Shown: one piece after another, positions 52,501 through 60,622 of the stretch | Layout of the letters: every line of letters begins with the position of its first letter | Position numbering within the stretch: the stretch's first letter is position 1 | Source of the DNA: Microvenator marinus | Lineage (GTDB): Bacteria > Myxococcota_A > Bradymonadia > Bradymonadales > Bradymonadaceae | Reading direction: 5' to 3' | DNA: 64,000 nucleotides | Assembly (NCBI RefSeq): GCF_007993755.1 | Contig: NZ_CP042467.1 | Location: forward strand, 2,566,001-2,630,000 | The notes under the pieces: model-generated | Seen by the model: the letters and a program-made list of their open reading frames with translations, nothing else | The model's database searches: none | Told to the model about the DNA's origin: nothing | Program-made: the position numbers and the translations under genes

Positions 52501-53050
52501 CGAACCCCCACTCAAGGTGATTCTTAGCGGCAAGACGGGCCCCGTGCTGTCCAAGAGCGGGGTCAGCCTGACCCTCAATAACGCGAGTGGGCTTGGGAGT
52601 TGGAATAGCGAGTACCAGTTTCTAAGCGGGTTTTTGGACTATATGGTGCTGCTCGCCACAGGGCGCGTGGAGGCGGAGCGTTGGCGAGTGGTGGTCAACG
52701 GGAACGATATTGCCACCAATTCAAACGTGCGTGAGTTTGTGTTCAAGGATTCCGACGAGGCGCGCGAAGCGGCGCTCAATTGGTTGCATGGGATTTTCAG
52801 GAGCATGGTTTCTGGAGTTCATACCTATCAGTTCCCCGCGGACGCTGCGCTTGACCAGGGCTTAAGGAGCGAGAAATGGGCCAAGCCGTTTGACCGAATC
52901 GTGCGTAATTCGAAGCTCAACTGGGGACCGATCAAGGACCCAAAAGACCAACGGCTTTATCGGATCCCGAGCGACGACGAAGTTGCAGATCTCATCGAGG
53001 CGCGCCTCGGCCCCTACTTCAAGAGTCGACAGGATCCCGATGCGTGGTGA
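49592..53050 (+). CDS. recC: RecC-type subunit
   Basis: The product has 1152 residues, close to E. coli RecC. It begins MIQLWYSNYLERLVDAF, the usual RecC N-terminus that grips the RecB linker, and shows LVVVPNRNIETYLKLEVAR, PIHFFGLSYLAKQYY, FKVVFILGLGERNFPRMD and YMFLETMISTRERLYLSYV. RecC has degenerate helicase and nuclease folds and recognises Chi. A long frame before ATG 49592 reads into recB, so 49592 is chosen. Divergent placement opposite recB is unlike E. coli. No recD follows; the next gene is an ArsA-type ATPase 39 nt downstream. Confidence 0.94.
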   Translation: MIQLWYSNYLERLVDAFVACAFARDSDPLDTRLVVVPNRNIETYLKLEVARREGISANVEYMFLNRFLTRLLGAEIKFLDREMVRGLLLDEILSTERPLPELDFYLDAARDHDDRDRRAFQVADRLARFFEEYELSRPQMIEAWATHTILEEEPFKSTEAWQRELWLRIFGPEGKVEEIRQSHSSVQVMRLGEFLSKVANGAPPLGQPIHFFGLSYLAKQYYRVIEGLSSENLVYLYTLNPCMEFWEDLPSEWKLRRAQRFQKRARSMPMLNLRNEANIRVGEEEDPIPLRLWGEPGRDHIRFLNQLTECDFEPLFEDPMDSGDSLLHQIQHDIYARNAVQTIQRRPWDPSFVVLECPTLEREVEIVASEIWRVIQEEEENGNTLNFNDFAVVVNPEDREAYQAHIRAIFRDTWNIPHNIIDISASKNRRFLEGVDLLLKLPFGEFRRDELLRLLTHPNVMARAPEARPQDWKRWVDDLHILYGGDQSDLEHTYIKKALYHWDQGLRRLSLGVLMHNDTEDLRVFSGEQEWVPYSTSPSEMKSVASFVRAARELISKSREFAEAEHPLKVWYTLVAEWIRASLHCVDEDDEMDMSRVLRTIDDLEDRELSTRPVSYRVALDSIDAALENLEISRGQYLAEGVVVSSFVPMRPIPFKVVFILGLGERNFPRMDTRSPLDLRWARSEEFDHFSSRRNDEYMFLETMISTRERLYLSYVSRNSHTGEEMMPSSVVRELDFMLKRYYLDEDEFEKVHRKHPLRRFDPAYFRGDPKFINVHPEALREAKTLALRSAGAARNAPEVAELLGFVDLPERPEWHEEVTISIRQIRRFLENPLQGTAEFFLGLRTGSDEDIFAVETEYFSTPGAWVRRELSAILLEAWTKQGADLKEADLERLFDEHARVQELCGQIPTGIFLKANRQKHLHKMQQWLNNLELLEISTAEKPEVWHFGRDRERRVQVNFSDPIEFQVPGEPPLKVILSGKTGPVLSKSGVSLTLNNASGLGSWNSEYQFLSGFLDYMVLLATGRVEAERWRVVVNGNDIATNSNVREFVFKDSDEAREAALNWLHGIFRSMVSGVHTYQFPADAALDQGLRSEKWAKPFDRIVRNSKLNWGPIKDPKDQRLYRIPSDDEVADLIEARLGPYFKSRQDPDAW

Positions 53051-53089
53051 GATTCTGGGATCGTTGCTTCGGGTCTGGACATCCAAGGT

Positions 53090-54082
53090 GTGCATGGCGT
53101 ACATTTCAGCGCCTGTTTTTGGGCGGCGAAACCCTTGAAATCAACGAACCTCTATAAAAAACGGCTTTTACTCTTTTCCGGGAAAGGAGGCGTTGGGAAG
53201 ACCACCGTTTCCTCAGCTTTTGCGCTAAGTTGCGCGAGGCGTGGCGAGAAGACCCTCCTCATTGAGCTCAACGTTCACGATAAGGTGAGCTCTATGTTCG
53301 GGGCCGGGCGAGTGGGCACTGAGATCACCGAGGTCGAGGACAACCTCTGGGCGGTCAACATCACGCCTGAAGCGGCCCTCGAAGAGTACGCGGTGATGAT
53401 GCTCAAGGTGCGTATCGTCTACAAGGCGGTGTTTGAAAACCGCATCATGAAGTCATTTTTGCGCGCGATCCCTGGCCTCAATGAGCTGGTCATGCTCGGA
53501 AAGGCTTATTACCACGTGGTCGAGAAAGAGAATGGCAAGCACGTCTGGGACAAGATCGTGGTGGATGCGCCGGCAACGGGTCACGGGCTCTTTCTACTGA
53601 AGATCCCAATGGTCATCACCTCGATCCTGAGCTCTGGCCATATGTTTGAAGAGGCGGAGCGCATCATCGAGGTCTTGCGGGACCCGGAGATTACGGCCTT
53701 GAATCTGGTGACTTTGGCAGAAGAGATGCCGGTCAATGAGACGATCATGCTCCACAACCAAACTCGCGACGAGCTCAAGATCCCGATGGGGGCTGTGATT
53801 GCGAACGGCGTTTACGAGCCACTCTTCAGCGAGTCGGAACATGAAATCCTCAACGCTGCTGCAAAACACGTCAAAGAGCCGTCAGTACTGGCGATGATTG
53901 ATGCGGCGAACTTTCGAGTGATGCGCACGCGATTGCAGGCCGGGTATCTGAAAGAGATCGATCGTGAGATTCCGCTACCCCGACATACACTTCCGTTCGT
54001 ATTTACGCCGCGTATGGACTTTCAATCCCTTCTGACACTCGCCGAAAAGCTCGAGTCCGAAATTGAAGGGGGGCAATCATGA
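53090..54082 (+). CDS. ArsA/Get3-type ATPase, subunit A
   Basis: The product has 330 residues from GTG 53090; a TTG at 53135 would place the P-loop about 16 residues from the N-terminus, as usual in this family, and may be the true start. The deviant Walker A is GKGGVGKTT with the signature Lys. Where ArsA and Get3 have DPA after strand 2 this protein reads ELNVHDK. Switch II is VVDAPATGHGLFLL. Residues 160-250 contain a hydrophobic segment. It forms an ATGA junction with a second ArsA-type gene, and the pair probably makes a heterodimer. The client or substrate is unknown. Confidence 0.88.
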   Translation: MHGVHFSACFWAAKPLKSTNLYKKRLLLFSGKGGVGKTTVSSAFALSCARRGEKTLLIELNVHDKVSSMFGAGRVGTEITEVEDNLWAVNITPEAALEEYAVMMLKVRIVYKAVFENRIMKSFLRAIPGLNELVMLGKAYYHVVEKENGKHVWDKIVVDAPATGHGLFLLKIPMVITSILSSGHMFEEAERIIEVLRDPEITALNLVTLAEEMPVNETIMLHNQTRDELKIPMGAVIANGVYEPLFSESEHEILNAAAKHVKEPSVLAMIDAANFRVMRTRLQAGYLKEIDREIPLPRHTLPFVFTPRMDFQSLLTLAEKLESEIEGGQS

Positions 54083-55266
54083 ACGCGCAAAGCAAACTCG
54101 CTGAATTGGTGGCTAGTAAGAGAGTCGTGGTTTGTGTGGGCAGCGGTGGTGTTGGAAAGACGACTACAAGTGCGGTCATCGCGCTTCACGCTGCGATGCA
54201 GGGGCGTCGGGTACTCGTACTTACGATCGACCCAGCGAAACGCCTTGCGAACTCCCTGGGTATCGACGCCTTGAGCAACGACGTCACCCGCATTCCGATC
54301 GAGAAGTTTCGAGATATCGGGCTTGAGCCAAAAGGCGAGCTTTGGGCCATGATGCTCGACATGAAAGAGAGCTTTGACCATGTGGTTCGGCGTTATGCGC
54401 CAGCCAAGGAGCGCAAGGCGATTCTCGAGAACAGGATTTATCAGTATTTCTCCACAAGCCTGGCCGGCACGCAGGAGTACGCGGCCGCCGAGCGACTCTA
54501 TGAGCTCTACGAAGAAGGGAACTTCGACCTGATTGTGCTGGACACGCCCCCTACCACTCACGCGCTGGACTTCCTTGAGGCTCCTAAGCGACTCGAGGAT
54601 GCGGTAGACAACAAGGCGCTCTACTGGCTCTTCAAGCCCGGGATGCTCGCCGGTCGCACAGGCTTGGGCGTGTTTTCAACGGGTACAGCCTATGTTTTCA
54701 AGACGCTGAGTAAGTTTACAGGGGCGGAGCTCTTGGAGGAATTCTCGACGTTCCTAAAGAACTTTGCGGTGCTTTTTGAGGGTTTGAAGGAGCGAAGTCG
54801 CCGAGTCAGAAAGCTATTGACCGGCCCTGAATCAACTTTTGTGGTGGTTACGGCGCCAGAAGCATCGTCGTTGGAGGAAGCCCTCTACTTCCACAAAAAG
54901 TTGGGCGATGAAGAAGTTCAGGTGGGTGGTTTTGTAATCAATCGCGTCCGAACCGCATGGGTGGACGCGGAGGATGCTCGAATGCCGGCGGTTTCTGTGG
55001 TCCATCATCTTGCGGAAAGCGGGCATGCCGTAGACCACTTGAGCCCTGAGGACCTGCGCGATCTTGCTGGGAAGCTCTTGAAAAATGCTCAGGAATCCGC
55101 CGTACTTGCTGAGGTGGACAATAACTCAATAGAGGTCTTGAGGCGGGCAATAAGCCGCAACACACCGATTCAAAGAGTGCCTTTTTTCAGTACGGATATC
55201 CACAGCTTGCGCGGACTCAACTTGGTTCGAACGTCGCTCTTTGCTGAGCACACGCGGACTCCGTAG
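54079..55266 (+). CDS. ArsA/Get3-type ATPase, subunit B
   Basis: The product has 395 residues. The P-loop is GSGGVGKTTTS: the signature Lys of the deviant Walker A (GKGG) is replaced by Ser. The DPA motif is kept in LTIDPAKRLANSLG, and switch II is VLDTPPTTHALDFL. A hydrophobic groove region is at about 175-225. It overlaps subunit A by 4 nt. Complementary loss of the signature Lys here and the DPA Asp in subunit A suggests that the two share active sites across a dimer. Not an arsenite pump: no arsB or arsC, and no Cys triad. Confidence 0.9.
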   Translation: MNAQSKLAELVASKRVVVCVGSGGVGKTTTSAVIALHAAMQGRRVLVLTIDPAKRLANSLGIDALSNDVTRIPIEKFRDIGLEPKGELWAMMLDMKESFDHVVRRYAPAKERKAILENRIYQYFSTSLAGTQEYAAAERLYELYEEGNFDLIVLDTPPTTHALDFLEAPKRLEDAVDNKALYWLFKPGMLAGRTGLGVFSTGTAYVFKTLSKFTGAELLEEFSTFLKNFAVLFEGLKERSRRVRKLLTGPESTFVVVTAPEASSLEEALYFHKKLGDEEVQVGGFVINRVRTAWVDAEDARMPAVSVVHHLAESGHAVDHLSPEDLRDLAGKLLKNAQESAVLAEVDNNSIEVLRRAISRNTPIQRVPFFSTDIHSLRGLNLVRTSLFAEHTRTP

Positions 55267-55277
55267 CCCTTATGCCC

Positions 55278-56627
55278 TCAGTTTAGCGGATAGGACGTCC
55301 AGCCCTCGGTCCAAGGCGTGTTTGAGCTAGGCGAGAACGCACCGCGGTAGACGGCTGTGGGGTCAAATGGAGCTGGAGGGGCATCTACTCCGGTCGTCCC
55401 TGAGGATGAGGGAATCCATGAAGGATCTGAGAGATTGAATGGATCCGGAAGACCTGGGTCTACGCCAAAGACGTTGCCCAACGCCGCGTCTTCAAAGACG
55501 GAATAGTCGGTGAATCCGCCCTCGTTCTGGTCGACCAACTCGAAGTACCCGGTTCCTCTTTCACCAACATTGTAAAAGAGAGTGTTTCTCAAGTTGATGT
55601 TTCCATCGGTTGCATGCTGTGCGGACTCTGGACCTTCTACGTGAAAGCCAGTCGTCTTGTAGCCAGTCACAAGGCCGTGTGAAACCGTGCCCAACCCGCC
55701 CAACTTATAGTAGATGCCGAGCTGTCTATCGCCTTCGCGGTTCGCTCCGATGAGCGTGAAATTGTAGATTTGTGCGTTCGTTTGTGGCTCGGCTGTGGGC
55801 TCCTCGGAGAGGTTTTCGATTTCGATCGCTTCAATTCCTAAGATATCTTGCTGCACGGCCAGAAACTGCGCGGTTCCCCGCCAACCTGTATCGAAATCGA
55901 AGGCGTCGTCTCGTGCGCGTGTACTCACGATATAGCGAAGGTCTACGGTGCCTCCAAAGACGCCCACACCGTCATCATCACTGAAGTGCGTCTGAACGTA
56001 CTCAACCTTCGTCTCTGAGCCGCAGCCGGCCAATGTGAGTCCCTTGAGCGCCTTCTGACCGTCAACCTCAGCGCCACCGAACTCAATCCGTACGTACTTG
56101 AGAGTGCCGCAGTTCCAGGTGTCATCCTCTCCGCCCACTGCTGTGTCGAAGACATCGGTCACAATGCGCAGGTTGAAGGGATCGCGATTCACTCGCGCCC
56201 GCCCTACCATGGCCATCCCCGCCCAGTCCCCGGCGAGTCTCTGGCCCTTTGGCTTATCGCTGGTGAAGACGATAGGCCTGTCTCGTTCGCCTTCCGCGAC
56301 GAGTTTGGCGCCAGCAAGAGAGACAAGGCCGGTTCTTCGACGTCCGAGGATGGTGGTGCCGGGCTCGATGGTAAGGGTGGCCGGGGGCACGATGAAGGTC
56401 ATATTTTCGAGAACGTAGACGCGGTTAGCAGTCCACGTTGTGTCTTCCACAATATGGTCTGTGATATTTACTCTGGGTGCCTCTTGGCAGATGGCATCTA
56501 TGCAGGCGCCGGTGGCAGAACAATCGGCGTCAGATTCGCACTCATTGAAGTCCACGAGCAGAGTACATGCACTTTGTGAAAGAACGAGTAGGCTGATCGA
56601 TACGAACAGATTATGTCTCACGTTCAT
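55278..56627 (-). CDS. lipoprotein with right-handed beta-helix
   Basis: The product has 449 residues, with a lipobox ending LLVLSQSAC. A Cys knot (CESDADCSATGACIDAIC) like the one in the lipoprotein array follows. The body has beta-helix coils: MTFIVPPATLTIEPGTTILG, then repeated VSLAGAKLVAEG, KYVRIEFGGAEVDG, LKGLTLAGCGSETKVEYVQ and HGLVTGYKTTGFHVEG. Proteins of this layout are surface-exposed in Myxococcota and Bacteroidota; enzymatic activity is not obvious. It converges on the ArsA pair (11-nt gap). The long flat helix suggests adhesion or polysaccharide binding. Confidence 0.82.
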   Translation of the reverse strand: MNVRHNLFVSISLLVLSQSACTLLVDFNECESDADCSATGACIDAICQEAPRVNITDHIVEDTTWTANRVYVLENMTFIVPPATLTIEPGTTILGRRRTGLVSLAGAKLVAEGERDRPIVFTSDKPKGQRLAGDWAGMAMVGRARVNRDPFNLRIVTDVFDTAVGGEDDTWNCGTLKYVRIEFGGAEVDGQKALKGLTLAGCGSETKVEYVQTHFSDDDGVGVFGGTVDLRYIVSTRARDDAFDFDTGWRGTAQFLAVQQDILGIEAIEIENLSEEPTAEPQTNAQIYNFTLIGANREGDRQLGIYYKLGGLGTVSHGLVTGYKTTGFHVEGPESAQHATDGNINLRNTLFYNVGERGTGYFELVDQNEGGFTDYSVFEDAALGNVFGVDPGLPDPFNLSDPSWIPSSSGTTGVDAPPAPFDPTAVYRGAFSPSSNTPWTEGWTSYPLN

Positions 56628-56700
56628 ACTCTTTAGGTGGGTATCACGGTAATCGCATACGTTAAGGCTGTGGCAAACCTAGCTTTATAGGCGCTAGCTT

Positions 56701-59700
56701 TCAACCACGTTCACGCTGAGCCGCAACTCTCTGGGCGTCATCGGTTCGGCCCAGACCAATCCAGATAGCCTCGGAGAGGCTCAGAGCGTCTTCACGCAGG
56801 TCAGTATGACCGCGCCTTTGGTAGAGCCCAGCAAAGTGTTCGAGCAACCACGCGAGGTCAAATTCGTAGCGACTTCGGTGTCTGATGTCGCGCGTCACCC
56901 CGACCCAACGCTCATGGAAGTCCGGACTTTCGACCCCAAGTGAGAACTCCACAGCGAGGCGACCGAGTGTGAGGTGATTGTGTAGGTTGGCAGTTCGGAC
57001 AGCTGGATCCTCCTGCAAGAAGTCCAGAATGATAAGAGCCTCGCGGTCTTGCCCCAGCGCGATACGACAGAGCGACTGGTTCAACATCGCGATCTTGCCG
57101 TTCAAATTATCCATACCGAGGAGTGCGACCACATCCGAGTAGTGGTCGAGCGCGGCCTCTTGATTACCCTTCAAACGCTCAAACTCTCCGAGATAGGCAT
57201 GACCCGCGGCGAGCATCGCTCTATCACCCAATGCGCGGGCGGCATGGATAAGTGCGTCGATCCTCTGCCGAGCAGTCTCGTGGTCGCCGCGTTGCAAGTA
57301 GAGGAATGACGCAGCCTGATCCACTTTTCCAACCCAATGTAGGTCACCTTCGGCACGGAAAATCGACTGAGCCTGATTGAGCCTTTGAAAGGCAAACTCG
57401 TATTGGCCCTGAAGCCCAAAATTCCAGCCCTGCGAGAGCATTAGCGTGCCAGCCTCAACCAACTCACCGGCGCGCTCCAGAATCTCAATGGCTTCTTCAA
57501 TGGCTTCGTTTGCGGCTTCAAAGGACTTTTTGCGCAATATTTTGACGCGGAGCCTGGCCGCTGAGCCGGCGGCACGAAACGCGCCATCTCTTTCAGCGTC
57601 TGAAAGGGCTCGGACTACGGTCTTTAAGTCGAACACGCCATCATCAAACTCAAGCCAGAGCCTTGCCACATCGGCTGTTCTTGCCGCGACGGGAAAGCGG
57701 GCATCAGGGAAACGCGACTTCAAGTTGTCAAATGAATCGAGCGCCCTCTTTGCAGGCTCGTTACCTTCGCTGTGGTGGTAGCGAAGGGCAGCCGCCGTAT
57801 AGAGTTCGGCTGCACGCTCTACTTCACCTGCCTGCTCAAGGTGATACGCGACGCGCTCAAGGACTCTGGCGTCCGTCATCGGATGAATTTTCGCCAAGGT
57901 TTCTGCAACCACGCTATGAGCAGACCCGAACGTATCGGCCGAGAGCTTAATCACCGCGCGCCGGACATCTTCGGCGACAAAGCGGTAGAGACCGTTGGGC
58001 TCACGCACCACAAGACCGACTTGAACGATCTGGTCGATGAGGGCATCTGGACCCGGCAGAATGGCCGTTTTGAGCACAGCTTCCCACTCTTGACGACGGA
58101 TTTCTGAGCCAAGCACAGCCGCATATAGAGCGGCCTCGCGGGCACTTGCATCGATCTTTCCGAGGAGCGCATCCGCGGCAGCAAACGCGAGTTCGTGAGA
58201 CGACTCTTGTGAGATGGAGTCGCGAGGCATGACCAATTCGTAGCCATCCACACCTGGTACCAACATTTCTCGCTCAACCCAGCTCATCACGTAGCGCAGT
58301 GCGTCGGCGGGCGAGCCATCTGCGCGCTCAAGAACCATCTCCAAGAGGTGTGGTTCAAGCTGGAGCATGCGCTGTAAAATGGCCGCAAGTTCAGGGTCTC
58401 GAAGTGGCTCGAGGTCAATCAAATGGGCGCGCTCAGAGCGCGTCAAACTCTCAAGTCCCGCGCGAGCCAGGCTGTCTGAACTGGACACGCTCAAGACCAC
58501 CAGCACGTTCGCGTTTGAATTCATCAACTTGTCGGTGAACCGCCATGCATCCGGTTCGCGATGGGCATCGTCAAACACGATGACCATTGGGATTCGCTCG
58601 GCCATCCGCGTGATCAGACGGTAGAGCAGATCTTGGCGCTCAGCCCTTGTAACGCTGGTTGCGCCTGGGGATACGGCGTCGCAAAAGGCGACCGCGTCCA
58701 AGAAATCTCCTTCGTCGACCGGCCGAATACTGCCCATGAAATTGCGAAATCGAGCTATGGCGCGCTCGGGCTTAAGATGGAGAATGCGTGCGCAGCGCCC
58801 AATTTCTTCTTCGAGGGGGCCGAGGCCGAGCCTCGAGTGGTGAAAGCGCGCAATCAGCGGGACCGCGAGGCCTAACTCGTCGGCAATTCTCGCGCCCCAC
58901 TCGGCAAGGCGCGTCTTGCCCGTGCCGGCGGCTCCCCGGATTATCACTGCTTGTGGCCCGCTCTGCGCGAGTTCAAGCGCCTGCCAGACTTGATCGCGCT
59001 CAGTCTCTCGCCCAAGGAACGGTGGAACGCGGTGCCGTACCATGCCGAGCCCCACATAGCGCGGCCTAGAAGGCATGTGTGATTCTTCGTGCTCCCGCCA
59101 ATCAAGGGGCAATGGGGGGCGTGGACCGAGGAGCGGCACAACTTCCATGGTGGTCATCTCCACGGGAGAGGTGATGACGGTAGGCTCCATCTTAGGATCG
59201 ATAATATCCGGTGAGGTATCAGCCTGCGCCTCTATCCAGTCTTCCATTGGGGCAAGGTCCGCCTTCTGAAGCAGCCATGCGGCCTGCGCGGCACTCGCGG
59301 GACGATCGTTCGGGTCTTTGGCGAGGAGTGAATGCAGCCATTCTTTGACGCCCGGAGGAACCGAGATGATGGGACGAAACTCAGGGATCGCATGACGGAC
59401 GTGCGCTCTTAGCGTCTCCGTCGCGTTCTCGCCGTCAAAAGGCACGCGGCCACAAATCAGTTTATGGGCGAGGCAGCCAAGCGAGTAGAGGTCGGTCCAG
59501 GGGCCGAGGTCGTCGGGCTCTCCAGTGACTTGTTCTGGCGCCATGTATCGTGGGGTACCGGTCACGCGCGAGTCGTAGCTCGCGTTTTCGCCTTCGAGCA
59601 CGCGCGAAATACCAAAATCGGTCAGGATCGGCTCAAGCGGGAGCTCGGAATGACGCAGGAGAATGTTGCCCGGCTTGATGTCCAGGTGAAGAACACCGTG

Positions 59701-60084
59701 CGCGTGCGCGTGCGCAAGCGCATCGAGCATGGCCTTGAGGAGGTCGCGAACCGCACGCCAATTCAGCCCGGGCTTAAACTCCTCGAGCGTTCCACCTGCC
59801 ACGTACTCAGTGACCACGTATGGGTTTCCAGCATGCAGGCCTAATTCGTCATTGCTTTCGTCAACCAGGCCAGCGTCCAAAATCTGGGTGATATTGGCGT
59901 GATTGAGCCTTGCTACCGCACGAACTTCGTTCGCAAAAAACTCGCGATAGCGGGCATTCTGAGCACGTTCCGTGGTTAGCACCTTAATGGCCACACTTTG
60001 GCCACTCAACGTATGGTCCCCTCGCCACACCACGGAGGTTCCGCCGCGGCCGAGAACGTGCAAAAGTTTGTATGGACCTACCAT
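56701..60084 (-). CDS. kinase-AAA-TPR signalling protein (STAND-like)
   Basis: The product has 1127 residues. An N-terminal Ser/Thr kinase (about 1-265) has GRGGTSVVWRG, VAIKVLTTERAQ, catalytic loop VLHLDIKPGNILL (the usual HRD Arg is Leu), TDFGISRVLEG and TPRYMAPEQVTG. An ATPase follows (about 340-600), with Walker A IIRGAAGTGKTRLAEWG and Walker B MVIVFDDAHREPD. The C-terminal half (about 720-1127) is TPR-like. This is the layout of PknK-type kinases with LuxR/MalT-like ATPase modules. The start at 60084 is chosen because it begins just before the glycine loop; it has no strong ribosome site. Divergent from a GNAT gene. Confidence 0.9.
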   Translation of the reverse strand: MVGPYKLLHVLGRGGTSVVWRGDHTLSGQSVAIKVLTTERAQNARYREFFANEVRAVARLNHANITQILDAGLVDESNDELGLHAGNPYVVTEYVAGGTLEEFKPGLNWRAVRDLLKAMLDALAHAHAHGVLHLDIKPGNILLRHSELPLEPILTDFGISRVLEGENASYDSRVTGTPRYMAPEQVTGEPDDLGPWTDLYSLGCLAHKLICGRVPFDGENATETLRAHVRHAIPEFRPIISVPPGVKEWLHSLLAKDPNDRPASAAQAAWLLQKADLAPMEDWIEAQADTSPDIIDPKMEPTVITSPVEMTTMEVVPLLGPRPPLPLDWREHEESHMPSRPRYVGLGMVRHRVPPFLGRETERDQVWQALELAQSGPQAVIIRGAAGTGKTRLAEWGARIADELGLAVPLIARFHHSRLGLGPLEEEIGRCARILHLKPERAIARFRNFMGSIRPVDEGDFLDAVAFCDAVSPGATSVTRAERQDLLYRLITRMAERIPMVIVFDDAHREPDAWRFTDKLMNSNANVLVVLSVSSSDSLARAGLESLTRSERAHLIDLEPLRDPELAAILQRMLQLEPHLLEMVLERADGSPADALRYVMSWVEREMLVPGVDGYELVMPRDSISQESSHELAFAAADALLGKIDASAREAALYAAVLGSEIRRQEWEAVLKTAILPGPDALIDQIVQVGLVVREPNGLYRFVAEDVRRAVIKLSADTFGSAHSVVAETLAKIHPMTDARVLERVAYHLEQAGEVERAAELYTAAALRYHHSEGNEPAKRALDSFDNLKSRFPDARFPVAARTADVARLWLEFDDGVFDLKTVVRALSDAERDGAFRAAGSAARLRVKILRKKSFEAANEAIEEAIEILERAGELVEAGTLMLSQGWNFGLQGQYEFAFQRLNQAQSIFRAEGDLHWVGKVDQAASFLYLQRGDHETARQRIDALIHAARALGDRAMLAAGHAYLGEFERLKGNQEAALDHYSDVVALLGMDNLNGKIAMLNQSLCRIALGQDREALIILDFLQEDPAVRTANLHNHLTLGRLAVEFSLGVESPDFHERWVGVTRDIRHRSRYEFDLAWLLEHFAGLYQRRGHTDLREDALSLSEAIWIGLGRTDDAQRVAAQRERG

Positions 60085-60142
60085 GGAAATGAGTTTAGCC
60101 AATAGTTGGTCCAGTGAATACCCTAAGTGACGAGGAGTTTTG

Positions 60143-60622
60143 GTGACAATCGAAGTCTCAATCGCAGAAATGGCACATCTGCCTGATTTAATGCGCATTC
60201 AAGCCAAGGCATACGGTCCGGGATTAGTGGAGTCAGAAGCCGTACTTGAGTCTCGGGTCAGGGCAGGAAAGGGCTATTCTTTTGTGGCAACCGGTGACGG
60301 CGAGGTCTTGGGGTATGTGCTGGCGCATCCGTGGCCTCGGCACGCGAGCCCTGGACTTGAGAACGTGTTCAGTGAATCCCCACCTGGCTCAGACGCACTT
60401 CATATCCATGACATGGCTTTGGATGAGCGCGCCAAGGGACAAGGGATTTCGAGGCTACTTCTCGCCGCCGTGGAGGGGGCCGCCTCTGGAAGGTTTCAAG
60501 CGTCAACGCTTGTGGCTGTTCAGGGAGCTCAAACCTTTTGGACGCATGTGGGCTTTGAAGACGAAGGCCCCGCAGAAGGTTATGATGAAGGTGCGCGATT
60601 TATGAGCAAACGGCTTAGGTAG
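60143..60622 (+). CDS. GNAT-family N-acetyltransferase
   Basis: The product has 159 residues. The acetyl-CoA-binding motif A is HDMALDERAKGQGISRLLL (Q/RxxGxG/A), followed by AVEGAASG and the C-terminal strand QGAQTFWTHVGFEDEG. Acceptor is unknown. GTG 60143 is chosen because GAGGAG lies 5 nt upstream; a TTG one codon earlier is also possible. It is divergent from the giant kinase (58-nt gap) and its 3' end overlaps the diguanylate cyclase gene by 8 nt. Confidence 0.88.
   Translation: MTIEVSIAEMAHLPDLMRIQAKAYGPGLVESEAVLESRVRAGKGYSFVATGDGEVLGYVLAHPWPRHASPGLENVFSESPPGSDALHIHDMALDERAKGQGISRLLLAAVEGAASGRFQASTLVAVQGAQTFWTHVGFEDEGPAEGYDEGARFMSKRLR

Noticed and set aside
53090-55266. Arsenite resistance operon
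   Set aside because: No arsB, arsC, arsR or arsenic-binding Cys triad; the genes are Get3-like ATPases.
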